Below, in pieces: positions 35,734-44,115 of a DNA stretch of 64,000 nucleotides. Numbering within the stretch: the first letter of the stretch is position 1; every line of letters begins with the position of its first letter. A program made the position numbers and the translations under genes. This DNA comes from CAVYVZ01 sp963772065 (GTDB lineage: Bacteria > Acidobacteriota > Vicinamibacteria > Vicinamibacterales > UBA2999): the NCBI GenBank assembly GCA_963772065.1, contig CAVYVZ010000006.1, forward strand, positions 62,001 through 126,000, in the 5' to 3' direction. The notes below the pieces were generated by a model. It was not told where the DNA came from. It was given only the letters and a program-made list of their open reading frames with translations, and ran no database searches.

Positions 35734-37494
35734 ATGGCACTCCAACTGGTTTCTTCGAAATCGAATCAGCGGTACGACGTGATTGTCATCGGCTCCGGCG
35801 CCGCGGGCGGGATGGCCGGATTTCAGCTGGCCACCGCCGGCCTGAAGGTGCTGATGCTCGAGGCCGGGCGCAGGCTCGACCCGTTCAAAGAATTCAATAC
35901 GATGGAATGGCCGTACGCGTCGCCCGACCGCGGCGGCGTTCCGCCGAGCGAGCACAGCCTCACCGCGGCCGAGTATCGGATGACGGATCGGCCCTATGGC
36001 ACCGCAAAGGGATTCGAGAAATACAAGACCGTCTTCTGGTACTCGGGCAACCGCTACAGCAAGCACTCGGTGGTCGACGAGCGGCAGCATCCCTACACGG
36101 GGACGCCGTATGCGTGGGTGCGCGCGCGCGTGCTGGGCGGGAAAACAAACATCTGGGGGCGCGTGGCCCTGCGACTGTCGGACTACGACTTCAAGGCAAA
36201 AAGCCGCGACGGCATGGGCGAGGACTGGCCGATCTCGTACGCCGACGTCGCGCCGTACTACGACAAGGTCGATCGGCTGCTCGGCATCGCCGGCACGGTC
36301 GAGAATCTTCCGCAGCTCCCCGACAGCATCTATCAGCGTCCGATCAAGCTCAATTGCGGCGAGCAGATCCTCCGCAAAGCGATCGCGCCGATGGGCCGCC
36401 GGCTCATCCCGGGGCGGGCAGGGGTGACCACCGACGGCGTGGCCAACAAGTATCGCCACCCGTGCAAGGGGCGGGGCCGCTGCGGTCGGGGCTGCAACAT
36501 CCACGCGGCGTTCCACTCGCCGACGGCGCTCGTGCTGCCGGCGATCGATACCGGCAATCTCGAGCTGCGGCCGAACTCCACGGTGGCGGAGATCACCGTC
36601 GATCCGAAGACGGGGCTGGCGAGCGGCGTTCGCGTCATCGACAGCGTCACCCGCCAGGAGCAGGAGTTCAAGGCGCGCGTCGTGATACTCGCGGCTTCGA
36701 CGCTCGAGTCGACGCGGCTGATGCTCAACTCGAAGTCGCCGCAGCATCCGAACGGCATCGGCAACTCGTCGGGCGTGGTGGGCCACTACTTCTGCGAGCA
36801 CATCATGGGGCCCGGCGCGCGCGGCTTCCTCCCCGTGCTTCGCGGAAAGGAAGTCACGAACGACGATGGCCGGCCGACGGGGCTGTACATCGCGCGATTC
36901 CGAAACATCACGGATCGGGACAAGCGCTTCGTTCGCGGCTACGGGTACCAGGGCGGCAGCGGGTGCTCACCCTTCCCCGGCTACGCCGCGTCGCTCCCCG
37001 GCTTTGGCGCGTCGCTGAAGTCGCGCGTGCGGGAGCTCTATCCGACGCCGGTCAACATCGGCGCGTTCGGCGAGGTCATCGCGCGATACGAGAATCAGGT
37101 CGATCTCGATCCGACCGTCAAGGATGCATGGGGCATTCCCGCGCTGCGCTTCAGTTACCGCTTTTCCGAGAACGAGCTCGCGATGGCGAAGGACATGTCC
37201 GAGACCGCGGCGGAGATGCTCAAGGCTGCCGGCTGCGAGGACATCCAGGTCACGCAGGAGCATCTGCCGGAAGGCTGGTCGATTCACGAGCTCGGCACGG
37301 CGCGGATGGGTGCGAATCCAAAGACATCGGCCACCAACGGCTTCGGTCAGACGCATGACGTGAAGAACCTGTTCGTCGTGGACGGTAGCACGTTCGTGTC
37401 GGCCGGCTGCCAGAATCCCACGTGGACGATCATGGCCCTCGCCTGGCGCGCGTCGGATTACCTGAAGGACGAGGCCAAGAAGGGCAATCTGTAA
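35734..37494 (+). CDS. GMC family FAD oxidoreductase (sugar 3-dehydrogenase type)
   Basis: A 586-residue flavoprotein. The N-terminus has the FAD-binding VIVIGSGAAGGMAGFQLA, then ARVLGGKTNIWGRVALRLSD. The C-terminus has HELGTARMGANP and NLFVVDGSTFVSAGCQNPTW followed by TIMALAWRAS, which carry the active-site His/Asn. It has no signal peptide. With the Tat-tagged small subunit just upstream it should form a periplasmic dehydrogenase. In the best-known relatives the pair plus a cytochrome c oxidises sugars to 3-keto sugars. No cytochrome subunit is adjacent. Nearby keto-sugar genes at 41-44 kb support this role by inference. Confidence 0.88.
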   Translation: MALQLVSSKSNQRYDVIVIGSGAAGGMAGFQLATAGLKVLMLEAGRRLDPFKEFNTMEWPYASPDRGGVPPSEHSLTAAEYRMTDRPYGTAKGFEKYKTVFWYSGNRYSKHSVVDERQHPYTGTPYAWVRARVLGGKTNIWGRVALRLSDYDFKAKSRDGMGEDWPISYADVAPYYDKVDRLLGIAGTVENLPQLPDSIYQRPIKLNCGEQILRKAIAPMGRRLIPGRAGVTTDGVANKYRHPCKGRGRCGRGCNIHAAFHSPTALVLPAIDTGNLELRPNSTVAEITVDPKTGLASGVRVIDSVTRQEQEFKARVVILAASTLESTRLMLNSKSPQHPNGIGNSSGVVGHYFCEHIMGPGARGFLPVLRGKEVTNDDGRPTGLYIARFRNITDRDKRFVRGYGYQGGSGCSPFPGYAASLPGFGASLKSRVRELYPTPVNIGAFGEVIARYENQVDLDPTVKDAWGIPALRFSYRFSENELAMAKDMSETAAEMLKAAGCEDIQVTQEHLPEGWSIHELGTARMGANPKTSATNGFGQTHDVKNLFVVDGSTFVSAGCQNPTWTIMALAWRASDYLKDEAKKGNL

Positions 37495-37496
37495 GC

Positions 37497-37541
37497 GGGT
37501 CAGAGTCGGGTCAGAGTCGACTCTGACCCGACTCTGAACCC
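37497..37541. repeat. 11-bp palindromic intergenic repeat, copy 2
   Basis: Two direct copies of GGGTCAGAGTC are followed by two copies of its reverse complement GACTCTGACCC with one added base in the last. This gives an almost perfect 44-base palindrome between two convergent genes. A bidirectional terminator is one possibility. Confidence 0.75.
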
Positions 37542-37572
37542 CGAACTCAGGGTTGCCGTTTTTCCCACCCAC

Positions 37573-39039
37573 CTAGTAGGTCACTCTCACGCGGTACTTC
37601 AGCGTCGCGCTTCCCTCCGCCGCGACGGGGACCGTGAACTGCGCCGCCCAGGCCGCCGTTTTCGTCCACTCGTGCGACGAGCGGATCATCCTCCACGTGC
37701 CCCCAATCGGCTCGTTGACCTCGATCGAGACCGGCGTCGACTTGTGGTTGCGCAGCGTGATCTGGTACTCGACCTCGTAGGTCGAGCTCGCGATCTTCTC
37801 CCAGTCGACCTGATTGCGCTCGCAGATCACGTCGAAGGCGTTGCCGATCTTCAGGCGGAGCGTTTCGTCCTTCGGCGTGTGATTGATGCGGTCTTCGCCG
37901 ACGAACTGGATTCCGCCCTTCGAGTCGGCCTGGTAGACCCGCACGACGCCGGCGGGCATCGGCATGCCGAGATTCGCCTTCTCCTCGTTTTTGAACTGGT
38001 AGTACACCTGCACCACGTCTTTGATCGGCGCGCCCGGATGCCGCGCGTTGTGGTAGTAGAAGTCGTGACCGTCGACAACATAGCGCTTCAGGATCGGCAC
38101 GCCGGTGCCGGCGAGCATGCTCACCTGCTTGGTCTGGTTGTTGTTGATCGTCGTCTTCCGGTCCAGCGAGTAAAGGTGATAGTCGGAGAATGCTTCCTGC
38201 GCCATCGGAGCGCTGGCCGCTCTCGCGTCGCGCTCCTCCATTCGTGCGAGCTTGGCCGCCAGCACCTCGCGCACGCGATTGAGATCGCCCGCGACGAGCT
38301 GCAGCTTCGCGTTGCGGAACGCGGTGCCGCTGCCGTTGGTCACCGTGACCCAGCCGTCGAGATCGCCGAGCTTGTCGTCGCGCGCGACGGTGAGCACGTA
38401 GTCCGCGTTCCATGACAGTTTCTGCGCCAGGTACGACGCCTCCACGCGATGGCGCAGGGCCCCGGCGTTCTGCAGCGTCCAGATCAGCGTCGGCCGTGTG
38501 TACAGGTTGTCCGGCAGCTCGGGGAACCGGATGTGATCCGAGCCGAGGCCGGTGACGATCTCGTTGCCAATCTTCCACACGGGTCCGCTGTTGTAGCTGA
38601 GAAGCGTGGCTTTCACTTCCTCCTGACGGGTGCTGCCGTCCTCGTACCTGTTCCGCACGAGCGTGACCTCGCGCCCGACGTATTTCCGGAGCAGCTTGTC
38701 GGGCTCGAGCAGGTCGTATTCGTAATTCTGCTCGAGCACGCTGACGCGCGAAGGCTCGGTGACCGATCGGAAATGTACGGTCGCCGGGTTTACAGTGGCG
38801 GCGATATCCATGAAGCGGAGATCGAACGACCCGCGCGGCAGCTGGAGGTTTCGGACGTCGCGCACGAGCGCGATATCGGAGTTGTAGACGGTCACCGCGA
38901 GCTCGGTCTGGTCGTCGAGCGTCGTCATCGAGCCCTGAGTCTCGTCGCGATGGGCCGACGCCGGACTCGACGCGAAGTTCGGATACACGAGGGCGCCGCC
39001 GGCGACCACGAGGGCAGCAATCAACACATGCGCACGCAT
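37573..39039 (-). CDS. DUF4139 domain secreted protein
   Basis: A 488-residue protein with a signal peptide (MRAHVLIAALVVAGGALVYP). The N-terminal beta-rich region (ELAVTVYNSDIALVRDVRNL) and the large C-terminal region (LSWNADYVLTVARDDKLGDL, then YYQFKNEEKANLGMPMPAGV, EYQITLRNHKSTPVSIEVNE) match DUF4139 proteins, the mucoidy-inhibitor-A-like group. It should be periplasmic or outer-membrane associated. No enzyme site is known. It is monocistronic, with a repeat palindrome just beyond its stop. Confidence 0.82.
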   Translation of the reverse strand: MRAHVLIAALVVAGGALVYPNFASSPASAHRDETQGSMTTLDDQTELAVTVYNSDIALVRDVRNLQLPRGSFDLRFMDIAATVNPATVHFRSVTEPSRVSVLEQNYEYDLLEPDKLLRKYVGREVTLVRNRYEDGSTRQEEVKATLLSYNSGPVWKIGNEIVTGLGSDHIRFPELPDNLYTRPTLIWTLQNAGALRHRVEASYLAQKLSWNADYVLTVARDDKLGDLDGWVTVTNGSGTAFRNAKLQLVAGDLNRVREVLAAKLARMEERDARAASAPMAQEAFSDYHLYSLDRKTTINNNQTKQVSMLAGTGVPILKRYVVDGHDFYYHNARHPGAPIKDVVQVYYQFKNEEKANLGMPMPAGVVRVYQADSKGGIQFVGEDRINHTPKDETLRLKIGNAFDVICERNQVDWEKIASSTYEVEYQITLRNHKSTPVSIEVNEPIGGTWRMIRSSHEWTKTAAWAAQFTVPVAAEGSATLKYRVRVTY

Positions 39040-39109
39040 GAAGGCTCCTTTTGGTAGCGCCTGTACGGCGCGTTGTCCCTAGAACGGAGCCGATGGAATT
39101 TCTTGCAGG

Positions 39110-40042
39110 CTATTTGCGCTGCCAGGTCAGGCCGCCGTCGGCGGTCGCGAAAATACGTGCATCGGCGGTCGTGACCGTCGCCGTGGTATCGCTCGACGCC
39201 TCGATGCCGGCCAGGTCGACGCTTTCCGGGAACGGGACGCGTTTCCAGGAACGGCTGTCAGTGGAGAGAAGGACAAGGCCATCTTTCCCGACGAGCCAGA
39301 TGATGGACGGCGAGGGTGACGCGCCAGCCGTGAGCTGTGCGGAGATCCCTCCACTCTGGCTCTCCCACGTGACGCCGCCTTCGGGCGACCGCTGCACGAC
39401 GAGGCCACCGATCGCCGAGGCATCAGCAGCACGCGCGGCGCGACTCTGGAGGGCCTCGCTCAGCGCGGCAGGCGGCGCTGCGGGTGCCGCTGCCGCGGGC
39501 GCCTCCCTCGCAGCATCTCCGCCTTCGAGTGACTTCTTCGGCGAGGCGAGGCGATCCCGGCGCTCCTCCTTCGCCAGCGCTCCCACTTTTTGCCGGGCGG
39601 CGGGATTCGCTGGAGCTGGCGCAATTGGCGTAATTGGAGCTGGCGTAATTGGAGCTGGCGCAATTGGAGCTGGCGCAATTGGAGCTGGCACTGCCATCGG
39701 CTTGTCAGCTTCCTCGCGTGCCAGCACCTGCGGCGCCTGCTGGTTCCGTTCGGGAGTGCGTGGGACCTGCTGCACCATCACCCATACCGTTACGGCCGCC
39801 GCGGCGCCAGCGGCGGGCACGAGCCAGGGCCACAGTCGGAGGCGCTTCTCCCGCGGCACCCGATGCGCGTCCGCTGCCGCCATTCGCGCCAGGGCTGCCA
39901 GTTGCGCCTGACATCGTCCGCAGGTTGCGGCGTGCTCCTCCAGCCGCGACCGCTCGCCCGCACCAAGGCCGCCTTCTGACCAGGCGGCCAGCAGCTCGGC
40001 GTCGGGGCATCCGATCGGATCGTGGCTATTGAACTGGTTCAT
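39110..40042 (-). CDS. Anti-sigma factor with zinc-finger and Ycf48-like sensor domain
   Basis: From the ATG at 40042 the 310-residue product starts with a zf-HC2 anti-sigma domain (CPDAELLAAWSEGGL, LEEHAATCGRC with the H-x3-C-x2-C zinc site). One membrane helix follows (LWPWLVPAAGAAAAVTVWVM), then a Pro/Ala linker made of a 15-bp repeat, and a C-terminal BNR/Ycf48-like beta domain (VTWESQSGG, IIWLVGKDGLVLLSTD, IFATADGGLTWQRK). It lies 10 bases after the ECF sigma gene, so it should sequester that sigma factor and release it on an outside signal. Confidence 0.88.
   Translation of the reverse strand: MNQFNSHDPIGCPDAELLAAWSEGGLGAGERSRLEEHAATCGRCQAQLAALARMAAADAHRVPREKRLRLWPWLVPAAGAAAAVTVWVMVQQVPRTPERNQQAPQVLAREEADKPMAVPAPIAPAPIAPAPITPAPITPIAPAPANPAARQKVGALAKEERRDRLASPKKSLEGGDAAREAPAAAAPAAPPAALSEALQSRAARAADASAIGGLVVQRSPEGGVTWESQSGGISAQLTAGASPSPSIIWLVGKDGLVLLSTDSRSWKRVPFPESVDLAGIEASSDTTATVTTADARIFATADGGLTWQRK
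39611..39689. repeat. 15-bp tandem repeat inside the anti-sigma gene
   Basis: Five units of AATTGGAGCTGGCGY (one truncated) encode the linker motif PAPIAPAPITP on the minus strand. The units are nearly identical at DNA level, so the copy number may vary between strains and change linker length between membrane and sensor domain. Confidence 0.8.
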
Positions 40043-40052
40043 CAACACGTCC

Positions 40053-40904
40053 TCACTGAGAACGCTCCGGATCGGAAATCTTGCACGCAAGGGCCTTTGC
40101 CAGCATGCGCTCGAGGTCGATCGGCCCGGCGTCGGCAACCGTGGCGTCGAGGCACTGGGTCATCTCCTCGCGCGTGAGGCCGGCCGATCGCAGCGATCGC
40201 TCGATGTCGCCTCGAATGGTTCGGCGGCTCCTGGCGAGCTGACGCGAGCACGTGGCTTCGTGCTCGCGCATCAACAGTCCGGTCTCCGCGAGGGTGAGCT
40301 GCTGAACGTAGTAGCACCCGAGCCTCAACTGTTCCCGCGCGGGCAGACGAGCAAGCGCGGAGGCGAGCGCCGCCTCGACGAGCGCTTGACAGCGTGCCGT
40401 CCCCGGTTGCGTTGTCGGCGTTGGCGCCGGAAGCGTTGCCTCGTCCTCGGGCAACGGGTCGAATCGTCGTCGCGAACGGGCGCGATCGACGTACCGCTGC
40501 GCCAGCACGGACCGCAGCCAGGTTGCGAGGCTGCTGCGCCCGTGGAAGTACCGGAACAGCGAACGCGTGTAGAGCTCGCCGTAGATCGCGTCGGCAAGCT
40601 CGCGCGCGCCGCCGGTTGGGTCGAGCACGTCGGCCGACCGGTAAAGGACGGGCCGATACTCACGCACCAGGTGCTCCCAGGCCGTCTCGCTGCCCTCGCC
40701 GCAGGCGCAGGCCAGCGCGAGATCCTCGAGGTGCAGCGACGAGAGATACGCATCGAGATCGCGAAATCCGGGCGACCGGCTCGAGAAGGCCCGCTGCACG
40801 CTGGATTCGAGCGTCTCGGCGAACCTCGCCGCCGACAGCCCCCACCGCTCAGCTTTTGCCGCGGCATACAGGCGCGACGCGCGTTTGTCGTCGAGGGCAG
40901 GCAC
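40053..40904 (-). CDS. ECF-type RNA polymerase sigma factor
   Basis: A 283-residue sigma-70 family protein. Region 2 lies around VREYRPVLYRSADVLDPTGG and FHGRSSLATWLRSVLAQRYV. Region 4 includes LPAREQLRLGCYYVQQLTLA with helix-turn-helix GLLMREHEATCSRQLARSRR. The N-terminal 60 residues are extra compared with minimal ECF factors, and the C-terminus has about 35 extra residues. The following gene is its anti-sigma factor. The target promoter is unknown. Confidence 0.87.
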   Translation of the reverse strand: MPALDDKRASRLYAAAKAERWGLSAARFAETLESSVQRAFSSRSPGFRDLDAYLSSLHLEDLALACACGEGSETAWEHLVREYRPVLYRSADVLDPTGGARELADAIYGELYTRSLFRYFHGRSSLATWLRSVLAQRYVDRARSRRRFDPLPEDEATLPAPTPTTQPGTARCQALVEAALASALARLPAREQLRLGCYYVQQLTLAETGLLMREHEATCSRQLARSRRTIRGDIERSLRSAGLTREEMTQCLDATVADAGPIDLERMLAKALACKISDPERSQ

Positions 40905-40934
40905 GCGTGGGCCTCATTGTAGTAGTCTCTGCCC

Positions 40935-41777
40935 ATGGCGGAGCTGACCCGTCGCGAGCTGATCGAAGGCGCTGCAATGCTGCCCATCGCGAGTTCCCTT
41001 GCCGCGCAGAGCGGAACGCGCGGTCGACTCAAACAATCTGTCTGCCGCTGGTGCTACCGGGACATTCCCCTCCGCGATTTGTGCCGCGGCGTGGCGGACA
41101 TGGGCCTGACGGCGATGGATCTGCTCACGCCCGAGGAGTGGCCGGTCGCGAAGGAGTTTGGCCTCACGTGCTCGATGGGATCCGGGCTCGGCGGGCCGAT
41201 CGAGCACGGCCTCAATGATCCGGCGAACCACGAGAAGATCGTCGGCAGCCTCACTGCAGGCATTCCGCTCGCCGCCAAGGCGGGCGTTCCGAACGTGATT
41301 ACGTTCTTCGGCAATCGCCGTGGCCGGGCCGACGAGGAAGCGATCGCCAACTCGGTTGCCGCGCTCAACAAGGTGAAGCGGGTCGCTGAAGACCACGGCG
41401 TCACGGTGTGCATCGAGCTCCTGAACAGCAAGGTGAATCACAAGGACTATCAAGGCGACCGGACGCCGTATGGCGTCGCCGTGGTCTCCCAGGTGAACTC
41501 ACCGCGCGTGAAGCTGCTCTACGACATCTACCACATGCAGATCATGGAGGGAGATGTCATTCGCACGATTCGCGACAACCAGCAATGGATCGCGCACTAT
41601 CACACAGGCGGCGTGCCGGGCCGGAACGAGATCGATTCGTCACAGGAGCTCTTCTACCCCGCCATCGCGCAGGCGATTGCGGACACCGGCTTCAACGGCT
41701 ATTTCGCACACGAATTCATACCAAAGCGTGAGCCGCTCGTCTCGCTGCGCGAGGCGGTCACGCTGTGTCAGGTCTAA
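40935..41777 (+). CDS. Tat-exported TIM-barrel sugar isomerase/epimerase-like protein
   Basis: A 280-residue xylose-isomerase-like TIM barrel annotated in many genomes as hydroxypyruvate isomerase. A twin-arginine signal (LTRRELIEGAAMLPIASSLA) precedes the barrel. Metal and catalytic residues are visible as Glu in VTVCIELLNSKVNHK, Asp/His in LLYDIYHMQIMEG, and Glu in YFAHEFIPKR. Export argues against a role in glyoxylate metabolism. It is followed after 20 bases by a DUF1080 gene, as in 3-keto-glycoside processing clusters where such barrels act as lyases or isomerases on keto-sugars. Confidence 0.85.
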   Translation: MAELTRRELIEGAAMLPIASSLAAQSGTRGRLKQSVCRWCYRDIPLRDLCRGVADMGLTAMDLLTPEEWPVAKEFGLTCSMGSGLGGPIEHGLNDPANHEKIVGSLTAGIPLAAKAGVPNVITFFGNRRGRADEEAIANSVAALNKVKRVAEDHGVTVCIELLNSKVNHKDYQGDRTPYGVAVVSQVNSPRVKLLYDIYHMQIMEGDVIRTIRDNQQWIAHYHTGGVPGRNEIDSSQELFYPAIAQAIADTGFNGYFAHEFIPKREPLVSLREAVTLCQV

Positions 41778-41797
41778 TCCATATCGAAGGAGTCGCA

Positions 41798-42499
41798 ATG
41801 TTTCGAGGAACGATACTCGTTCTAGCGATGGCGTCAGGGAGCTCGTTAATGGCCCAGAATGGCGTGAACACGCTCACGCCTCAGGAGAAGGCGGAAGGCT
41901 GGCGGCTTCTGTTCGACGGAAAGTCGCTGGAAGGATGGCGCGGCTATCGGAAGGACGTCGCGCCCGATCCGTGGAAGGTCGTCGGCGGCGAGCTGACGCT
42001 GGCCGGAAAAGGCGGCGACCTCGTGAGCAAAGAGCAGTTCGCCGACTTCGAGCTGAAGCTCGAGTGGAAGCTCGTGAAACCGGGCGGCAACAGCGGTGTC
42101 TTCTTCCATGGCGTCGAAACCGACGATCCGATCTACTACTCGGCACCGGAGATCCAGATCATCGACAACGAACGACACAAGGACGCCGCCAACGTGACGC
42201 ATACCGCGGGATCGAACTACGACCTGGATGCTCCGTCGCGCGACGCCACGAAGCCGGTTGGCGAATGGAACGAGCTGCGCGTGCTCGTGCGCGGGCCGCA
42301 CGTCGAGCACTGGATGAACGGCGTGAAGATCGTCGAGTACGAGCTGTGGAGCCCCGAGTGGGAGGCCAAGGTCAAGGCCTCGAAGTTCGCGAAGTGGCCC
42401 GGCTATGGCCGCGCCAAAACCGGGCACATCGCTCTGCAGGACCACGGCGACCCCGTCGCGTTTCGAAACATCAAGATTCGAAAGCTGGGATCAACCTAG
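41798..42499 (+). CDS. DUF1080 family 3-keto-disaccharide hydrolase-like protein
   Basis: The ATG at 41798 follows AAGGAG by five bases. The 233-residue product has a signal peptide (MFRGTILVLAMASGSSLMA) and the concanavalin-like DUF1080 fold: GWRLLFDGKSLEGWRGY, FELKLEWKLVKPGGNSGVFF, APEIQIIDNERHKDA, TGHIALQDHGDPVAFRNIKI. Characterised members hydrolyse 3-keto-glycosides. It is probably co-transcribed with the TIM-barrel gene and overlaps the convergent Gfo/Idh gene by 9 bases. Confidence 0.9.
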   Translation: MFRGTILVLAMASGSSLMAQNGVNTLTPQEKAEGWRLLFDGKSLEGWRGYRKDVAPDPWKVVGGELTLAGKGGDLVSKEQFADFELKLEWKLVKPGGNSGVFFHGVETDDPIYYSAPEIQIIDNERHKDAANVTHTAGSNYDLDAPSRDATKPVGEWNELRVLVRGPHVEHWMNGVKIVEYELWSPEWEAKVKASKFAKWPGYGRAKTGHIALQDHGDPVAFRNIKIRKLGST

Positions 42500-44017
42500 G
42501 CGTTTAGAGAGTCCACCCTTCTCGGGTACCTGACGACCGAGATACTCGTTTGCCGCGGCGTTGTTCGTCACGCGCATCGCCGCGCCGTCGTAGTGAATCT
42601 TCGTCCCGGCGCGGAGCGCGACGACGCCGAGCAGCATCACCTCGGTCAGCTTCGCGGCGTATTCGAAGGGGCATGACGCTTCCGTCTTGCCCTTCGCCGC
42701 ATCCACCCAGTTCATCTCGTGACTCGTCTCGATGCGCGGGAGCTTCTTCGCCGGCATGCCGTAGGAGTCGTGCAGCGACTTCGGCAGCAGCCGCGGGTTG
42801 AGACCGTAGGTCTCGTGCATCAACTTGCCTTTGCTGCCGATGAACAGCACGCCGCCCGTCGGGTCGAGCTTTTCCTCCCCGAGTTCGGGCGGCCGCGGCG
42901 GGAGCAGGCCGCCGTCGTACCACGTCAGCTTCACCGCCGGCTTCGAGCCTCGCGCGGGGAACTCGTAGTACGTGGTCGTCGCCATCGGGAAGCATGCCGG
43001 CGTCTCGTTCGCGCGGAACGGCGTCGCCACGGTCTCGACCGTCGTGGGCAAACCGAGATCCAGGGCCCAGTACGGATGATCGATCAGGTGCGCGCCCATG
43101 TCGCCGATCGCGCCGCAGCCCCAGTCCACCCAGCCGCGCCAGTTGAACGGGTGATAAACCGGGTGATAGGCCACGTACGGCGCGGGACCGAGAAAGAGAT
43201 CCCATGACAGCGTGTCGGGCACCGGATAGTTGCCGGCCATCGCGTTCGCGAGCCGCTCCATGACGCCGTTCATGTTCCAGCGGAGCTGATCGGGAGGCGT
43301 CTTCATCGGCTCTGGCTTCGGAATGCCCTGCGGCCAGTACGCGAGCGGACGGTTGGTCCACACATGCACTTCGCGAACGTCGCCGATGGCTCCGGCCCAC
43401 ACGTACTCGATCGCCCGACGGGCGTCGTCGAACGAGTGGCCCTGGTTGCCCATCTGCGTAACGACCTTCGTCTGCTTCGCCTTCGCCGCGAGCTGGCGCG
43501 CTTCCTGGACCGACCAGCACAACGGCTTCTGGACGTACACGTGCTTGCCCAGGTCCATCGCCGCCATCGCGATGGTGGCATGCAGGTGATCCGGCGTCGC
43601 CACGATCACCGCATCGATGTCCTTCTGCTTCGTCAGCATCTCGCGGAAGTCGCGATAGCGCTGCGCCTTCGGGATCTGCTCCTTCAACAGAAGCGCGCCG
43701 TCGATTTGCCCCTGAATGCGCTTCCGATCCTCATCGGTCGTGGCCTTCGCCAGCTGCTCCTGCATGCGGGACATGTTGGCGCCGACGCCGTCCATGGCGC
43801 GTCCCGCGTAGTCCCAGTCGACGTCGCACAGAGCGACGATGTTCTGGCTCCCGACGCTGAGGAGATTCGACCTGCCCATCCCGCCGACGCCCACGGCCGC
43901 GATGTTGAGCTTGTCGCTCGGCGGCGTGAAGCCGCGGCCGAGCACGTGCCGCGGCACGATGGTCAACGCCGCCGCGGTGGTGGCCACATTCGCAACGAAA
44001 TCGCGCCTCGAGATCAT
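42491..44017 (-). CDS. Tat-exported Gfo/Idh/MocA family oxidoreductase
   Basis: From the ATG at 44017 the product is 508 residues with a twin-arginine signal (MISRRDFVANVATTAAALTI). The NAD-binding fold begins KLNIAAVGVGGMGRSNL and continues IDAVIVATPDHLHATIAMAA and HVYVQKPLCWSVQEARQLAA, the EKP-like motif with Gln in place of Glu. The second half (WGCGAIGDMGAHLIDHPYWA) is the substrate domain. Exported members act on sugars outside the cytoplasm with a tightly bound cofactor. It adjoins the DUF1080 and TIM-barrel genes, consistent with keto-sugar conversion. Confidence 0.88.
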   Translation of the reverse strand: MISRRDFVANVATTAAALTIVPRHVLGRGFTPPSDKLNIAAVGVGGMGRSNLLSVGSQNIVALCDVDWDYAGRAMDGVGANMSRMQEQLAKATTDEDRKRIQGQIDGALLLKEQIPKAQRYRDFREMLTKQKDIDAVIVATPDHLHATIAMAAMDLGKHVYVQKPLCWSVQEARQLAAKAKQTKVVTQMGNQGHSFDDARRAIEYVWAGAIGDVREVHVWTNRPLAYWPQGIPKPEPMKTPPDQLRWNMNGVMERLANAMAGNYPVPDTLSWDLFLGPAPYVAYHPVYHPFNWRGWVDWGCGAIGDMGAHLIDHPYWALDLGLPTTVETVATPFRANETPACFPMATTTYYEFPARGSKPAVKLTWYDGGLLPPRPPELGEEKLDPTGGVLFIGSKGKLMHETYGLNPRLLPKSLHDSYGMPAKKLPRIETSHEMNWVDAAKGKTEASCPFEYAAKLTEVMLLGVVALRAGTKIHYDGAAMRVTNNAAANEYLGRQVPEKGGLSKRLG

Positions 44018-44056
44018 GAAAGGTCCTTTCTGGTATTCCCGAACGGATGCTACTAC

Positions 44057-44115
44057 AACCACGAAATCCACGAACGCACGAAATCTGATTTCGTGTATTT
44101 CGTGCTTTCGTGGTT
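44057..44115. repeat. CACGAAA-type palindromic repeat, copy 1
   Basis: Units of ACCACGAAAT, CCACGAAC and GCACGAAATC are mirrored by TTTCGTGTATTTCGTGC and TTTCGTGGTTT, giving a long hairpin between the Gfo/Idh start and the AsmA-like stop. A second copy lies at 46330-46421. Confidence 0.7.

Noticed and set aside
40935..41777. Glyoxylate-pathway hydroxypyruvate isomerase
   Set aside because: The Tat signal and the DUF1080 neighbour point to sugar processing outside the cytoplasm. No glyoxylate carboligase or tartronate reductase is nearby.
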